Assembly (NCBI RefSeq): GCF_004361065.1
Contig: NZ_SELT01000003.1
Location: 168,822 to 232,821 of the forward strand
Direction: 5' to 3'
Length of the DNA stretch: 64,000 bases
DNA from: Cognatilysobacter terrigena
Lineage (GTDB): Bacteria; Pseudomonadota; Gammaproteobacteria; Xanthomonadales; Xanthomonadaceae
The notes beneath the pieces were generated by a model. It was not told the DNA's origin and made no database searches. It saw only the letters and a program-made list of their open reading frames with translations. A program made the position numbers and the translations under genes. How positions within the stretch are numbered: position 1 is the stretch's first letter; each line of letters starts with the position of its first letter. Shown piece by piece: positions 56,051 to 64,000 of the stretch.

Positions 56051-58285
56051 TTACTTCTTCGTCGGCGTCGCGGGCGTGGCGTCGGTCGGCGCCTTGCTGT
56101 CGTCGGCCGTCGTCGCGTCGAGACCACGGCGCTTCAGCAGCGGCTCGATCCACGGATCGCGGCCCGTGTAGTTGCGGAACAGCACCATCGCGTCCTGACT
56201 GCCGCCCTGCGAGAGCAGCGTCTCGCGGAAGTGGTCGCCGTTCTTGCGCGACAGGCCGCCGTTCTGCTTGAACCATTCGACGCTGTCCGCATCGAGCACT
56301 TCCGACCAGATGTAGGCGTAGTAGCCGGCCGCGTAGCCGCCCATGATGTGGCTGAAGTACGGCGTGCGGTAACGCGGCGGCACGGCGTAGAAGTCGACGC
56401 CGTCCTTCTTGAGCGCATCGGCTTCGAATGCCATCACGCCCGACGCGGCCGGGATCTGCGCCGCCGGCAGCTGGTGCCAGTTCTGGTCGAGCATCGCCGC
56501 GCCGAGGTATTCGGTCGTGGTGAAGCCCTGGTTGAACTTGCTGCTCGCGAGCACCTTGTCGAGCAGTTCCTTCGGCATCGGCGCGCCGGTCTGGTAGTGC
56601 TTGGCGTAGTTCGCGAGGATCTCCGGCCAGTCGGCCCACATCTCGTTGACCTGCGACGGGTACTCGACGAAGTCGCGCGGCACGCTGGTGCCCGAGAAGT
56701 ACGGGTACTTCACGTTCGAGAACATGCCGTGCAGCGCGTGGCCGAACTCGTGGAACATCGTGGTGACTTCATCCCACGTCAGCAGCGTCGGCTGGCCGGC
56801 CGGCGGCTTCGGGATGTTGAGGTGGTTCGCGACGACCGGCAGGTAGCCCGTGAGCGCCGACTGGTCGACGTACGAGTTCATCCACGCGCCGCCGTTCTTC
56901 GACGGACGCGCGTACATGTCGGAGATGAAGATCGCGAGCTGCTTGCCGTCCTTGTCGAACACGTCGAAGACGCGCACGTCGGGCTCGTAGACCGGCAGGT
57001 CCTTGCGCTCCTTGAACGTCAGGCCGTAGAGCTGGTTAGCCGCGTAGAAGACGCCATTCTGCTGGACGTTGTTCAACTCCAGATACGGCTTGAGCTGCGA
57101 TTCGTCGAAGTTGTACTTCTTCTGGCGCACTTTCTCGCTGTAGTACGCCCAGTCCCACGGCTCGAGCTTGAACGTCGGCTGGCCCTTGGCCTTCTGCTCG
57201 GCGTCGATCATCGCCTGCAGATCGGCGGCTTCGCGCTTGGCGTTCGCCACGGCCGGCGGAGCGAGCTTGCCGAGCATCGCGTTGACGGCTTCCGGCGTCT
57301 TCGCGGTCTGGTCTTCCAGCGCGTAGGCGGCGTAGGTCGGGTAGCCGAGCAGGGCGGCCTTCTCGGCGCGCAGCTTGGCGACCTGCGACACGATGCCCGT
57401 GTTGTCGAACTTGTTGCCGCGGCTGCCGCGCGCGATCGACGCCTTGAAGATCTTCTCGCGCAGCGCACGGTTCTCGAGGACTGTCAGCGGCGGCTGGATG
57501 GTGGTGTTGACCAGCTCGATGACGTACTTGCCCGGCATCTTGTGGTCGGTCGCGGCCTTCGACGCCGCCGCGATCGATTCGTCGGACAGGCCGGCGAGGT
57601 CGGCCTTGTTGTCCACGACGATCGCCATGTCGTTGCGCTCGGCCAGCACGTTCTGGCTGAACTGCGTGCCGAGCTTCGCCATCTCGGCATTGATCGACTT
57701 CAGCTTGGCCTTCTGCGCGTCGTCGAGCTTGGCGCCCGAACGCACGAAGTCCTGGTAGTACTTCTCGACGAGGCGCTTGCTCTCGGCGTCGAGGCCCAGC
57801 GAGTCACGCGTCGTGTAGAGCTTTTCGATGCGCGCGAACAGCTTCGGGTTCAGCGAGATCGCGTCGTAGTGCGCGGCGAACTTCGGCGAGTACTGGCTGT
57901 CGAGCTTGTCGCGCGTCGGGTTGGTGTCCGCACCGACGAGGTTGCCGAACACGGTCTGCGCGCGACGCAGGATCTGGCCGCTCTTTTCCAGCGGGATGAT
58001 GGTGTTGTCGAAGGTCGGCGCGGCCTTGTTGTTGGCGATCGCGTCGATTTCCTTCAGCTGCTCGGCCATGCCGCGGTCGAAGGCCGGCGCGAAGTCCGTA
58101 TCCTTGATCTTGTCGAACTGCGGGTAGTGCAGGGGCAGCGGACTGATGTTGAAGAACGGGTTCACGGCGGCCTTGGACGTCGACTTGGACGTGGACTTCT
58201 TCGCGGGAGCCGCAGCGTCGGAGACCGCCGGAACGGTGGTCGCCGCGACGGCCAGCGCCAGCGCGAGGGCGAGAGGATGCTTCAT
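56051..58285 (-). CDS. dcp: M3-family peptidyl-dipeptidase (Dcp-like), exported
   Basis: A 744-residue zinc metallopeptidase releasing dipeptides from peptide C-termini. The zinc motif TMFHEFGHALHGMFS is intact, with the third ligand Glu in the FVEYPSQVNEMW stretch. The substrate-binding Tyr/Gly segment is HIMGGYAAGYYAYIWSEVLD. A signal peptide (LALALALAVAATTVPAVSDA) and a Lys/Ser-rich spacer precede the domain, so it is periplasmic; E. coli Dcp lacks this. The ATG at 58285 has GGAGG 3-8 bases upstream. There is a strong terminator at its end. Confidence 0.94.
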   Translation of the reverse strand: MKHPLALALALAVAATTVPAVSDAAAPAKKSTSKSTSKAAVNPFFNISPLPLHYPQFDKIKDTDFAPAFDRGMAEQLKEIDAIANNKAAPTFDNTIIPLEKSGQILRRAQTVFGNLVGADTNPTRDKLDSQYSPKFAAHYDAISLNPKLFARIEKLYTTRDSLGLDAESKRLVEKYYQDFVRSGAKLDDAQKAKLKSINAEMAKLGTQFSQNVLAERNDMAIVVDNKADLAGLSDESIAAASKAATDHKMPGKYVIELVNTTIQPPLTVLENRALREKIFKASIARGSRGNKFDNTGIVSQVAKLRAEKAALLGYPTYAAYALEDQTAKTPEAVNAMLGKLAPPAVANAKREAADLQAMIDAEQKAKGQPTFKLEPWDWAYYSEKVRQKKYNFDESQLKPYLELNNVQQNGVFYAANQLYGLTFKERKDLPVYEPDVRVFDVFDKDGKQLAIFISDMYARPSKNGGAWMNSYVDQSALTGYLPVVANHLNIPKPPAGQPTLLTWDEVTTMFHEFGHALHGMFSNVKYPYFSGTSVPRDFVEYPSQVNEMWADWPEILANYAKHYQTGAPMPKELLDKVLASSKFNQGFTTTEYLGAAMLDQNWHQLPAAQIPAASGVMAFEADALKKDGVDFYAVPPRYRTPYFSHIMGGYAAGYYAYIWSEVLDADSVEWFKQNGGLSRKNGDHFRETLLSQGGSQDAMVLFRNYTGRDPWIEPLLKRRGLDATTADDSKAPTDATPATPTKK

Positions 58286-58436
58286 GGAGGAGCCTCGACG
58301 GAGTGAACGCGCAGGGTACCCGACCGCCGCTTTACCCACCTATGACGAAAGGCATACGGCAGCTGACGCGCCGGTTTCACGTTCGTCCGACCCGAATTCC
58401 CGCAGCGTGCCTGCATCCCGTCACCCTGGAGTACCC

Positions 58437-58859
58437 ATGGACATCCGCAGCGTCATGACCCCCGATCCGGCGGCCTGCCAGGCCGAAACGCCCGTGCGCG
58501 ACATTGCGCGCCTGATGCTGGAGAACGACATTGGCCTCGTCCCCGTGATCGACGCGCAGGGCCGGCCCATCGGCACGGTGACCGACCGCGACATCGCCGT
58601 GCGCCTCGTCGCCGAAGGCCGCGACCCGCAGCAGGCCACGGCGCAGGACTGCATGACGACGCCGGTCACCACCGTCGCGATCGAAAGCAGCCTGACCGAC
58701 GCCACCGAACTGATGGAGTCGCGCCAGATCCGCCGCCTGCTGGTGGTCGATGGCGACGGCCGCCTCTGCGGCGTCGTGGCGCAGGCCGACATCGCGCTCA
58801 GCGGTCGCGACCGCAAGACGGCCGAATTGCTGCGCGGCGTGTCCGAACCGAAGCACTGA
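58437..58859 (+). CDS. CBS-domain protein
   Basis: A 140-residue protein consisting of two CBS domains (about 1-60 and 68-125): MDIRSVMTPDPAACQAETPV, VTDRDIAVRLVAEG, then CMTTPVTTVAIESS and VDGDGRLCGVVAQADIALSG. CBS pairs bind adenine nucleotides and regulate partner proteins. There is no catalytic domain here, so the partner is unknown. GGAG 5 bases before the ATG sets the start. It is monocistronic, with an intrinsic terminator. Confidence 0.9.
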   Translation: MDIRSVMTPDPAACQAETPVRDIARLMLENDIGLVPVIDAQGRPIGTVTDRDIAVRLVAEGRDPQQATAQDCMTTPVTTVAIESSLTDATELMESRQIRRLLVVDGDGRLCGVVAQADIALSGRDRKTAELLRGVSEPKH

Positions 58860-58882
58860 CGTCGCCTCGCATCCCGACACCG

Positions 58883-58912
58883 ACATGCCGCCTCCGGGCG
58901 GCATGTTTTTTT
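58883..58912 (+). terminator. Rho-independent terminator after the CBS gene
   Basis: A 10-bp stem, acatgccgcc / ggcggcatgt, with TCCG loop is followed by a seven-T run. Confidence 0.93.
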
Positions 58913-59003
58913 GCGGCGCGTCATGACCAAAGGCCTGCCCGTGCGTCGCGCGGCCGCGCTAGGCTCGGCGGGCGCCACTGACGGCGCGAACCGAGATGCC
59001 CCG

Positions 59004-61040
59004 ATGAAACCGCTGGCACGAAGCCTGCTGATCGCGATGTGCATGCTGCCCGCCGTCCCCGCATGGAGCGCCACGACGCAACGCTGGGTCGTGCTCGTCG
59101 ACAACGGCAAGAAGGCCGGCGAACAGGTCGTCACGACGGGCGACGACGGCGTCGTGCGCACGTCCTTCGTCTTCAAGGACAACGGCCGCGGGCCGGAGAT
59201 GCAGGAGGAGTACACGCTCGCGCCGGACGGCACGTTCGCGAAGTTCCGCGTCACCGGCACGTCGACGTTCGGGGCGAAGATCGACGAGACCTTCACGCGC
59301 GACGGCGATCGCGCGAGCTGGAAGACGACAGCGGACCACGGCGATCGCACGGTCACCGGCACCGCGGAATACGCGCCGCTGGCGAGCACGCCGCAGGCCG
59401 GCGCCGCGACCGTCGCGGCACTGGCGAAGCGTGCCGACGGCAAGTTGCCACTGGTGCCGGGCGGCACGCTGACGATGCGCGAGCTTGCGCGCGAGCAGGT
59501 GTCGAACGGCAAGGACACGAAGACGGTGAAGCTGCTCGCGCTCACCGGCCAGGGCCTGACGCCGAACTTCGGCTGGTTCACCGACGACGCCGCGCCGCAG
59601 ATGTTCGCGTTCATCGCGCCGGGCTTCGTGCAGATGGTGCCGGAGGGGTGGGAAACCGTCGGCAAGCAGCTCGAGGAGCGTCAGAAGAAGGCGGAGGGAG
59701 AACTGCTCGTGCAGATGCAGAAGCAGCTCGCCAAGCCGCTTCCGGGCAGCACGCTGATCCGCAACGTCCGCGTGTTCGACAGCGTTAGCGCAAAGCTCGG
59801 CGGCGCCAGCGACGTGCTGATCCGCGACGGCAAGATCGTCTCCGTGACGCCGACCGGCAAGGCCGCGAAGGCGGACCGCACGATCGACGGCGGCGGGCGC
59901 GTGATGATTCCCGGCCTGTGGGACATGCACGCGCACGTCTCGCGTTGGGATGGCGGTCTGAACATCGCGTCCGGCATCACCAGCGTGCGCGACATGGGCA
60001 ACGACAACGCCACGCTGCAGCAGATGATCGCCGAGGAGAAAGCCGGCACGCTGCTGATGCCGCGCATCACCCCGGCCGGCTTCATCGAAGGCGAAAGCCC
60101 GATGTCGGCGCGCAACGGCTTCGTGATCAAGAACCTCGACGAAGCGAAGAAGGCGGTCGACTGGTATCACGAGCACGGCTACCCGCAGATCAAGATCTAC
60201 AACTCGTTCCCGAAGGACGTGCTGAAGGACACCGTCGCTTACGCGCACAGCAAGGGCATGCGCGTGAGCGGCCATGTGCCGGCGTTCCTGCGCGCGCAGG
60301 ACGTGATCGACGACGGCTTCGACGAGATCCAGCACATCAACCAGCTGATGCTGAACTTCCTCGTCGACGACAAGACCGACACGCGCACGCTCGAGCGCTT
60401 CTACCTGCCGGCGCGCAAGGTCGCGGACCTCGACTTCGACAGCAAGCCGGTGCAGGACTTCATCCACACGATGGCGACGAAGAAGATCGCGAGCGATCCG
60501 ACGCTGGCGACGTTCGAGTTCATCCATCAGCGCGACGGCACGATGTCGCCGATCGTCGCGCCGGTCGCGGACCATCTGCCGCCGGACGTGACGCGCGGTC
60601 GCATGGCGGCGGAGATGAACATCCCGGACGACGCGACGTACAAGCAGTTCGACACGTCGTACAAGAAGATGGTCGAGTTCGTGGGCCGCATGTACAAGGC
60701 GGGCGTTCCGCTGCTCGCCGGCACCGACGAGATGCCGGGCTTCACGCTGCAGCACGAGCTGGAACTTTACGTGCAGGCGGGTTTGACGCCGTCGCAGGTG
60801 CTGCAGATCGCGACGCTCAATGGCGCGACGGTGGCGCGTGCGACCGATCGCGGCGTGATCGCGCCGGGCAAGGCGTCGGATCTCGTGCTGCTCGACGGCG
60901 AGCCGACGCAGAACATCTCCGATGTCCGCAAGGTCGCGCTGGTGATCAAGGGCGACACGGCCTACGCGCCGTCGGAAGTCGATGAGGCGCTCGGCATCGC
61001 GCCCTTCGCGCAGCCGGTGCGGATTGCGGGATCGAAGTGA
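59004..61040 (+). CDS. Exported amidohydrolase with an extra N-terminal domain
   Basis: A 678-residue exported protein. The signal peptide covers about residues 1-23 (LLIAMCMLPAVPAWS). A beta-rich N-terminal region of about 230 residues has no function I can name. An amidohydrolase/imidazolonepropionase-like TIM barrel starts at about residue 253 (NVRVFDSVSAKLGGASDVLI). It has the HxH metal motif LWDMHAHVSRWDGG, a later His in RVSGHVPAFL and Asp in LLAGTDEMPGF. The C-terminal RGVIAPGKASDLVLLDG is the typical metal-dependent hydrolase ending. Substrate unknown; exported members of this group include dipeptidases and prolidase-like enzymes. Confidence 0.88.
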   Translation: MKPLARSLLIAMCMLPAVPAWSATTQRWVVLVDNGKKAGEQVVTTGDDGVVRTSFVFKDNGRGPEMQEEYTLAPDGTFAKFRVTGTSTFGAKIDETFTRDGDRASWKTTADHGDRTVTGTAEYAPLASTPQAGAATVAALAKRADGKLPLVPGGTLTMRELAREQVSNGKDTKTVKLLALTGQGLTPNFGWFTDDAAPQMFAFIAPGFVQMVPEGWETVGKQLEERQKKAEGELLVQMQKQLAKPLPGSTLIRNVRVFDSVSAKLGGASDVLIRDGKIVSVTPTGKAAKADRTIDGGGRVMIPGLWDMHAHVSRWDGGLNIASGITSVRDMGNDNATLQQMIAEEKAGTLLMPRITPAGFIEGESPMSARNGFVIKNLDEAKKAVDWYHEHGYPQIKIYNSFPKDVLKDTVAYAHSKGMRVSGHVPAFLRAQDVIDDGFDEIQHINQLMLNFLVDDKTDTRTLERFYLPARKVADLDFDSKPVQDFIHTMATKKIASDPTLATFEFIHQRDGTMSPIVAPVADHLPPDVTRGRMAAEMNIPDDATYKQFDTSYKKMVEFVGRMYKAGVPLLAGTDEMPGFTLQHELELYVQAGLTPSQVLQIATLNGATVARATDRGVIAPGKASDLVLLDGEPTQNISDVRKVALVIKGDTAYAPSEVDEALGIAPFAQPVRIAGSK

Positions 61041-61047
61041 GGCAACG

Positions 61048-61076
61048 CGGACGCCCGGCGCGTGGCCGGGCGTCCG
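61048..61076. terminator. Bidirectional terminator between amidohydrolase and acyltransferase genes
   Basis: A 12-bp perfect stem, cggacgcccggc / gccgggcgtccg, with a 5-base loop lies between convergent genes. There is a short T-run on the plus side only. Confidence 0.75.
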
Positions 61077-61091
61077 TTTCATCGGTGCTGG

Positions 61092-62285
61092 TCAAGCGAG
61101 CTCGTTTGCTGGCGCGACGAGATGCAGCGCGGGCGCCGGCTCGCGATCGCGACGTCGCAGCTTCATGCCGAACAGTGGGCGCAGCAGCGGTGCGCGACGG
61201 ATGATCGCGAAACCGATCCAGCAGCCCGCCACGGTGCCGAGCAGCACCGCGCTCGCTTCGAGGCCCGCGGGCAGCCGCAGCGGCACCAGCCAGTAAGCGA
61301 GCAGCACGATCAGGCTCTGGTGCAGCACGTACCAGGGGAACACCGCTTCCGTTGCCCAGCCGAGCCAGGGAAACGAGCGGTCGAGGCAGGCCTTCGACCA
61401 GCCGAGCACCGCGGCGATCGCGATCCAGATGTAGACGCTGCGCAGCACCCAGACGAGTTGCTGCGCGCCGGCCATCTCGTCGGGCAGGACGCGACCGAGG
61501 CCGTAGTAGATCGGGAACAGGATCAGTGCCGACGCCAGCGTGCGGCGGCGCAGTCGTGCCAGTTCGGCCCAGACGCCGTCGGCGCGTGCGAGCCAGAAGC
61601 CGTAGAGGAACATCGTGAAGTAGAGGACGTCGCGATAGCCGTCGTGGATCAGGTCGCCGGTGTCCTCGAAATGGCCCTGCAGCGTGACTGTCTCGATGGC
61701 GATCGGCAGTGCCGGCAGCAGCACCAGCGCCCAGCCGCGCAGGCCGGTGAAGGCGTCGCGGACGCGCAGGCCGACACGGGAGTCGAGCAGCGGCCGCATG
61801 AGCACGAGGGCGACCGTGAACACCGAGAGGTAGGCGAGGTACCAGAGGTGGTTCCACGTCAGGCCGTGCTCCCAGCCGTCGAACGCACCCTTCGGCCACG
61901 GCTTGAACTCGTAGTAGCGGAGCAGGAAGTCGACGAAGCCCGGCTTCACGTAGCCCGTCTGGATGCCCTGCACGTAGGGCTGCACGGGCACGATCACAAG
62001 CATGCCGAACACCAGCGGCAGCAGCAGCCGCCAGGTGCGCTGGCCGAGGACCGACAGGCTGGTTGCCCGGCCGAGCAGGAACGCGCTCGAGATGCCCGAG
62101 ATCACGAAGATCAGCGACATGCGCCAGCGGTTGACCACCAGCATCGGCAGCTGCAACCAGTCGAACGTATGGGTGCTCTTGATGTGCCAGCCCCAGTCGC
62201 CGACGTAGAGCATCCCCCAGTGGTAGAGGATCAGGAGGGCGAAGGCGAGGGCGCGCAGGGCGTCGATGTCGTGGCGTCGCGTCAT
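61092..62285 (-). CDS. Acyltransferase_3-family membrane protein
   Basis: A 397-residue protein with about ten transmembrane segments. The N-terminus has the family hallmark HDIDALRALAFALLILYHWG (conserved His and Arg). RWRMSLIFVISGISSAFLLG and the C-terminal FPWYVLHQSLIVLLAYWLV follow. Members O-acylate envelope glycans (OpgC, OafA types); the acceptor here is unknown. ATG 62285 puts the family motif at the N-terminus. It is divergent from the LytTR regulator, 151 bases apart, which suggests local regulation. Confidence 0.9.
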   Translation of the reverse strand: MTRRHDIDALRALAFALLILYHWGMLYVGDWGWHIKSTHTFDWLQLPMLVVNRWRMSLIFVISGISSAFLLGRATSLSVLGQRTWRLLLPLVFGMLVIVPVQPYVQGIQTGYVKPGFVDFLLRYYEFKPWPKGAFDGWEHGLTWNHLWYLAYLSVFTVALVLMRPLLDSRVGLRVRDAFTGLRGWALVLLPALPIAIETVTLQGHFEDTGDLIHDGYRDVLYFTMFLYGFWLARADGVWAELARLRRRTLASALILFPIYYGLGRVLPDEMAGAQQLVWVLRSVYIWIAIAAVLGWSKACLDRSFPWLGWATEAVFPWYVLHQSLIVLLAYWLVPLRLPAGLEASAVLLGTVAGCWIGFAIIRRAPLLRPLFGMKLRRRDREPAPALHLVAPANELA

Positions 62286-62362
62286 GTCGGTCGTCCGTGT
62301 GGAGTGCGGCCGACTGTGGAGGCGCGAGGGCGCGCCGGAACGCCCGTGGGGACGCATCGGGC

Positions 62363-62395
62363 CGTCCCGGGGACGAGCGGTGGACCGCTGGGACG
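62363..62395. promoter_or_regulatory. Nested inverted repeat between acyltransferase and LytTR genes
   Basis: An inner repeat agcggt-gg-accgct (62376-62389) is flanked by outer arms cgtccc (62363-62368) and gggacg (62390-62395), within the 151-base divergent region. It is a candidate operator; it does not match the tandem-repeat LytTR consensus that I know. Confidence 0.35.
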
Positions 62396-62436
62396 GACGA
62401 ATCCCCGACGCCGCGTCCAGCGGTGACAATGCGCGC

Positions 62437-63333
62437 ATGACCGACGCGACCCGACCCGCCGCCGACTCCGACTGGGCCCGCTACCAGCCGTGGCGACCGT
62501 GGATCGAGTACGGGTTCTGGATCCTCAACTTCGTGGTCAATGCGCTCGGCAACAGCATCACGACGATCATGGACATCCGCCGCGTGCACCTCGGCTTCGC
62601 AGGCTGGGAGCCGGTGGTCTGGGAAGTCACCAGCAACCTGATGGTGCTGGCGCTGGTGCCGGCGCTGCTCGCATTCACCCGCTGGCGGCCTATCGAGTTC
62701 GCCCGCTGGCGGCGGCGGCTGGCCGAGTACCTCGTCGCCAGCGTGGTGTGGTCGCTGATCCACGTCGCCTGCATGGTCGCGCTGCGGAAGGCCGCCTACG
62801 CCGCCTTCGGCGCGCACTACGACTTCGGCTATTGGCCGCGCGAGTGGGTCTACGAATACCTGAAGGACGTGCGCGGCTTCGCCGCCATGGTGGTCGCGAT
62901 CGAGGCCTACCGCCTGTTCCTGCGCCGGCTGCAGGGCGAGGCGAGCCTGCTCGACGCGCCCGACGACGCACCGGCCGTCGAGACCGTGGCGCGGCCCGAG
63001 CGCTTCCTGGTGCGCAAGCTCGGCAAGGAATTCCTTGTGCCGGCCGCGGACATCGAGTGGCTGCAGGCGTCGGGCAACTACGTGAACCTGCGCGTTCGCG
63101 GCCGCGACTACCCGCTGCGCAGCACGATGGCGCAGATCGAGGAGCGCCTCGACCCGGCGACGTTCCGCCGCGTGCACCGCAGCTACATGGTCAATCTCGA
63201 CCGCGTGGAGCGCATCGAGCCGATCGATTCCGGCGACGCGCGCATCGTCATGCAGGACGGCGCGACCGTGCCGTGCAGCCGCCGCTATCGCGCGGCGCTG
63301 CGCGGGGATGCAGCGGTGTCGGCCGCGGCGTAG
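62437..63333 (+). CDS. Membrane-bound LytTR DNA-binding regulator
   Basis: A 298-residue regulator without a receiver domain. About four hydrophobic segments lie in residues 20-165 (YGFWILNFVVNALG; SNLMVLALVPALLAF; LVASVVWSLIHVACMVAL). The LytTR DNA-binding domain follows at about 187-290 (FLVPAADIEWLQASGNYVNL, RVHRSYMVNLDRVERIEPI, VPCSRRYRAAL). Membrane LytTR proteins often control the gene beside them, here the divergent acyltransferase; that link is inference. Confidence 0.9.
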   Translation: MTDATRPAADSDWARYQPWRPWIEYGFWILNFVVNALGNSITTIMDIRRVHLGFAGWEPVVWEVTSNLMVLALVPALLAFTRWRPIEFARWRRRLAEYLVASVVWSLIHVACMVALRKAAYAAFGAHYDFGYWPREWVYEYLKDVRGFAAMVVAIEAYRLFLRRLQGEASLLDAPDDAPAVETVARPERFLVRKLGKEFLVPAADIEWLQASGNYVNLRVRGRDYPLRSTMAQIEERLDPATFRRVHRSYMVNLDRVERIEPIDSGDARIVMQDGATVPCSRRYRAALRGDAAVSAAA

Positions 63334-63507
63334 CGGCGAGGCGTGTGCGGTGCCGTGCGCTGGCGCATGGTGTCGCGCTTGCCGATGCTGGTAGCACTCT
63401 GGCGCACGTGACGCGGACGATGGACTGTCGCCGCCGGATGACTCGCTCATGAAACCTCGCCGGCGTCGCCATCAAGCGCGGGTCCGCCCGGGTCGATATC
63501 CGGTGCG

Positions 63508-64000
63508 ATGACCCGCATCCCGCTCGCGCTCGCATTGCTGCTGGCGACCACCGCCGCACATGCGGAGTCGGTGGCCACGATCCTGCGCGACGTCCACCTC
63601 CACGGTTACCCGCGTCCGCAGGTCGTGCTGCAGCGCCTCTGCGCGGCCGACAACCGTCCGGGGCCGAACGCTTCGATCGACGATCGCGCGCGCTACTGGA
63701 CCGCCGTCGAAACGCTGGAGCGCCAGCAGGACGCGCATGGCCGCGCCGATCGCGCGCTCGCCGTGCTCGACGCGATGGCGACCCGCGAGCGCTGCGGGCC
63801 GTGCGGCGTCGCCGTGCACGTGGCGCGGGCGCAGCGGGCGATCGCGACCGAGCGCTTCGTCGACGCGAAGTCGGAATTGGCCGCGGCGGAGCCGCTGCTC
63901 GCCAACGTCGACGACGCGCTCCGGATGGAGTTCCTGTTGACGCGCGCACGCCTGGCGGACCTGCGCACCGAAATGGCTCACGGCATCACCGACGCGGTCG
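63508..64000 (+). CDS. Exported protein, 3'-truncated by window end
   Basis: An open frame from ATG 63508 that runs off the window after 164 codons. A clear signal peptide is present (RIPLALALLLATTAAHAES). The visible part is helical and Ala/Arg-rich, with TPR-like spacing (DRALAVLDAMATRERC; DAKSELAAAEPLLANVDDAL), two cysteines, and no catalytic motif. Proteins with this start in this family often continue into a transmembrane GGDEF domain, but the window does not show it. The 174 bases upstream hold no gene. Confidence 0.75.
   Translation, partial: MTRIPLALALLLATTAAHAESVATILRDVHLHGYPRPQVVLQRLCAADNRPGPNASIDDRARYWTAVETLERQQDAHGRADRALAVLDAMATRERCGPCGVAVHVARAQRAIATERFVDAKSELAAAEPLLANVDDALRMEFLLTRARLADLRTEMAHGITDAV

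Noticed and set aside
58959..61082. A 707-codon minus-strand frame over the amidohydrolase gene
   Set aside because: Antisense of a real gene with a signal peptide and metal motifs; the product is almost only Arg, His, Val and Asp.
1..64000. tRNA genes, CRISPR repeats, insertion sequences, prophage or integrase genes
   Set aside because: Looked for cloverleaf T-arm motifs, regularly spaced repeats, transposase and integrase motifs; none was found on either strand.

Overview
The window is one 64 kb stretch of a very GC-rich Gram-negative chromosome. Gene order and content point to the Xanthomonadaceae, most like Lysobacter, Luteimonas or a relative. The pointers are the order rpsB-tsf-pyrH-frr-uppS-cdsA-dxr-rseP-bamA-lpxD-fabZ-lpxA-lpxB-rnhB-dnaE-accA-tilS, the run map-glnD-dapD-arsC-like-dapE, an Oar-type TonB-dependent receptor, and several GTG or TTG starts. 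The genus is inference. I saw no tRNA, rRNA, CRISPR array, insertion sequence or prophage.

Layout. 1-12.6 kb: the 3' end of rlmH, a TonB-type energy transducer, a SIMPL-domain protein, maf-rng, a YhdP-type gene that is frameshifted as read, and tldD and pmbA (TldE) separated by an antisense yjgA. 12.7-20 kb, minus strand: ispA-xseB, tilS, accA, dnaE. 20-23.2 kb: a membrane-anchored winged-helix/TolB-like/TPR regulator with small proteins of unknown function around it. 23.2-36.6 kb, minus strand: one long envelope and translation run from pyrH to rnhB, covering lipid A, BamA, RseP, isoprenoid and CDP-diacylglycerol steps. A cation-efflux gene interrupts it between pyrH and frr.

36.6-43 kb: a plus-strand block inside this otherwise minus-strand run, between pyrH and tsf. 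It holds an Oar-like TonB-dependent receptor followed by two tandem, translationally coupled TPR-sulfotransferases. An AT-rich promoter region carries a perfect TGTGA-N6-TCACA (Clp/CRP-type) box. I consider this the best candidate for an undescribed system. 43-45 kb: tsf and rpsB, with a structured leader.

45.3-52.3 kb, plus strand: map-glnD-dapD-arsC-like-dapE-xthA, with overlapping or tightly spaced genes. The exonuclease III has an approximately 115-residue histone-H1-like tail. 52.3-64 kb: a HAD phosphatase, a 48-codon Pro-rich small gene, a secreted M28 peptidase, a lipoprotein, an M3 dipeptidase, a CBS protein, a secreted amidohydrolase, a divergent acyltransferase/LytTR-regulator pair, and the start of an exported protein cut by the window end.

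How they fit together. The central cluster makes and inserts outer-membrane components (LpxA/B/D, FabZ, BamA, RseP, CdsA, UppS, Dxr) next to core translation genes (RpsB, Tsf, Frr, Map). GlnD, DapD and DapE link nitrogen sensing with lysine and peptidoglycan precursor supply. The exported peptidases and the TonB/receptor genes suggest a cell living on peptides and polymers.
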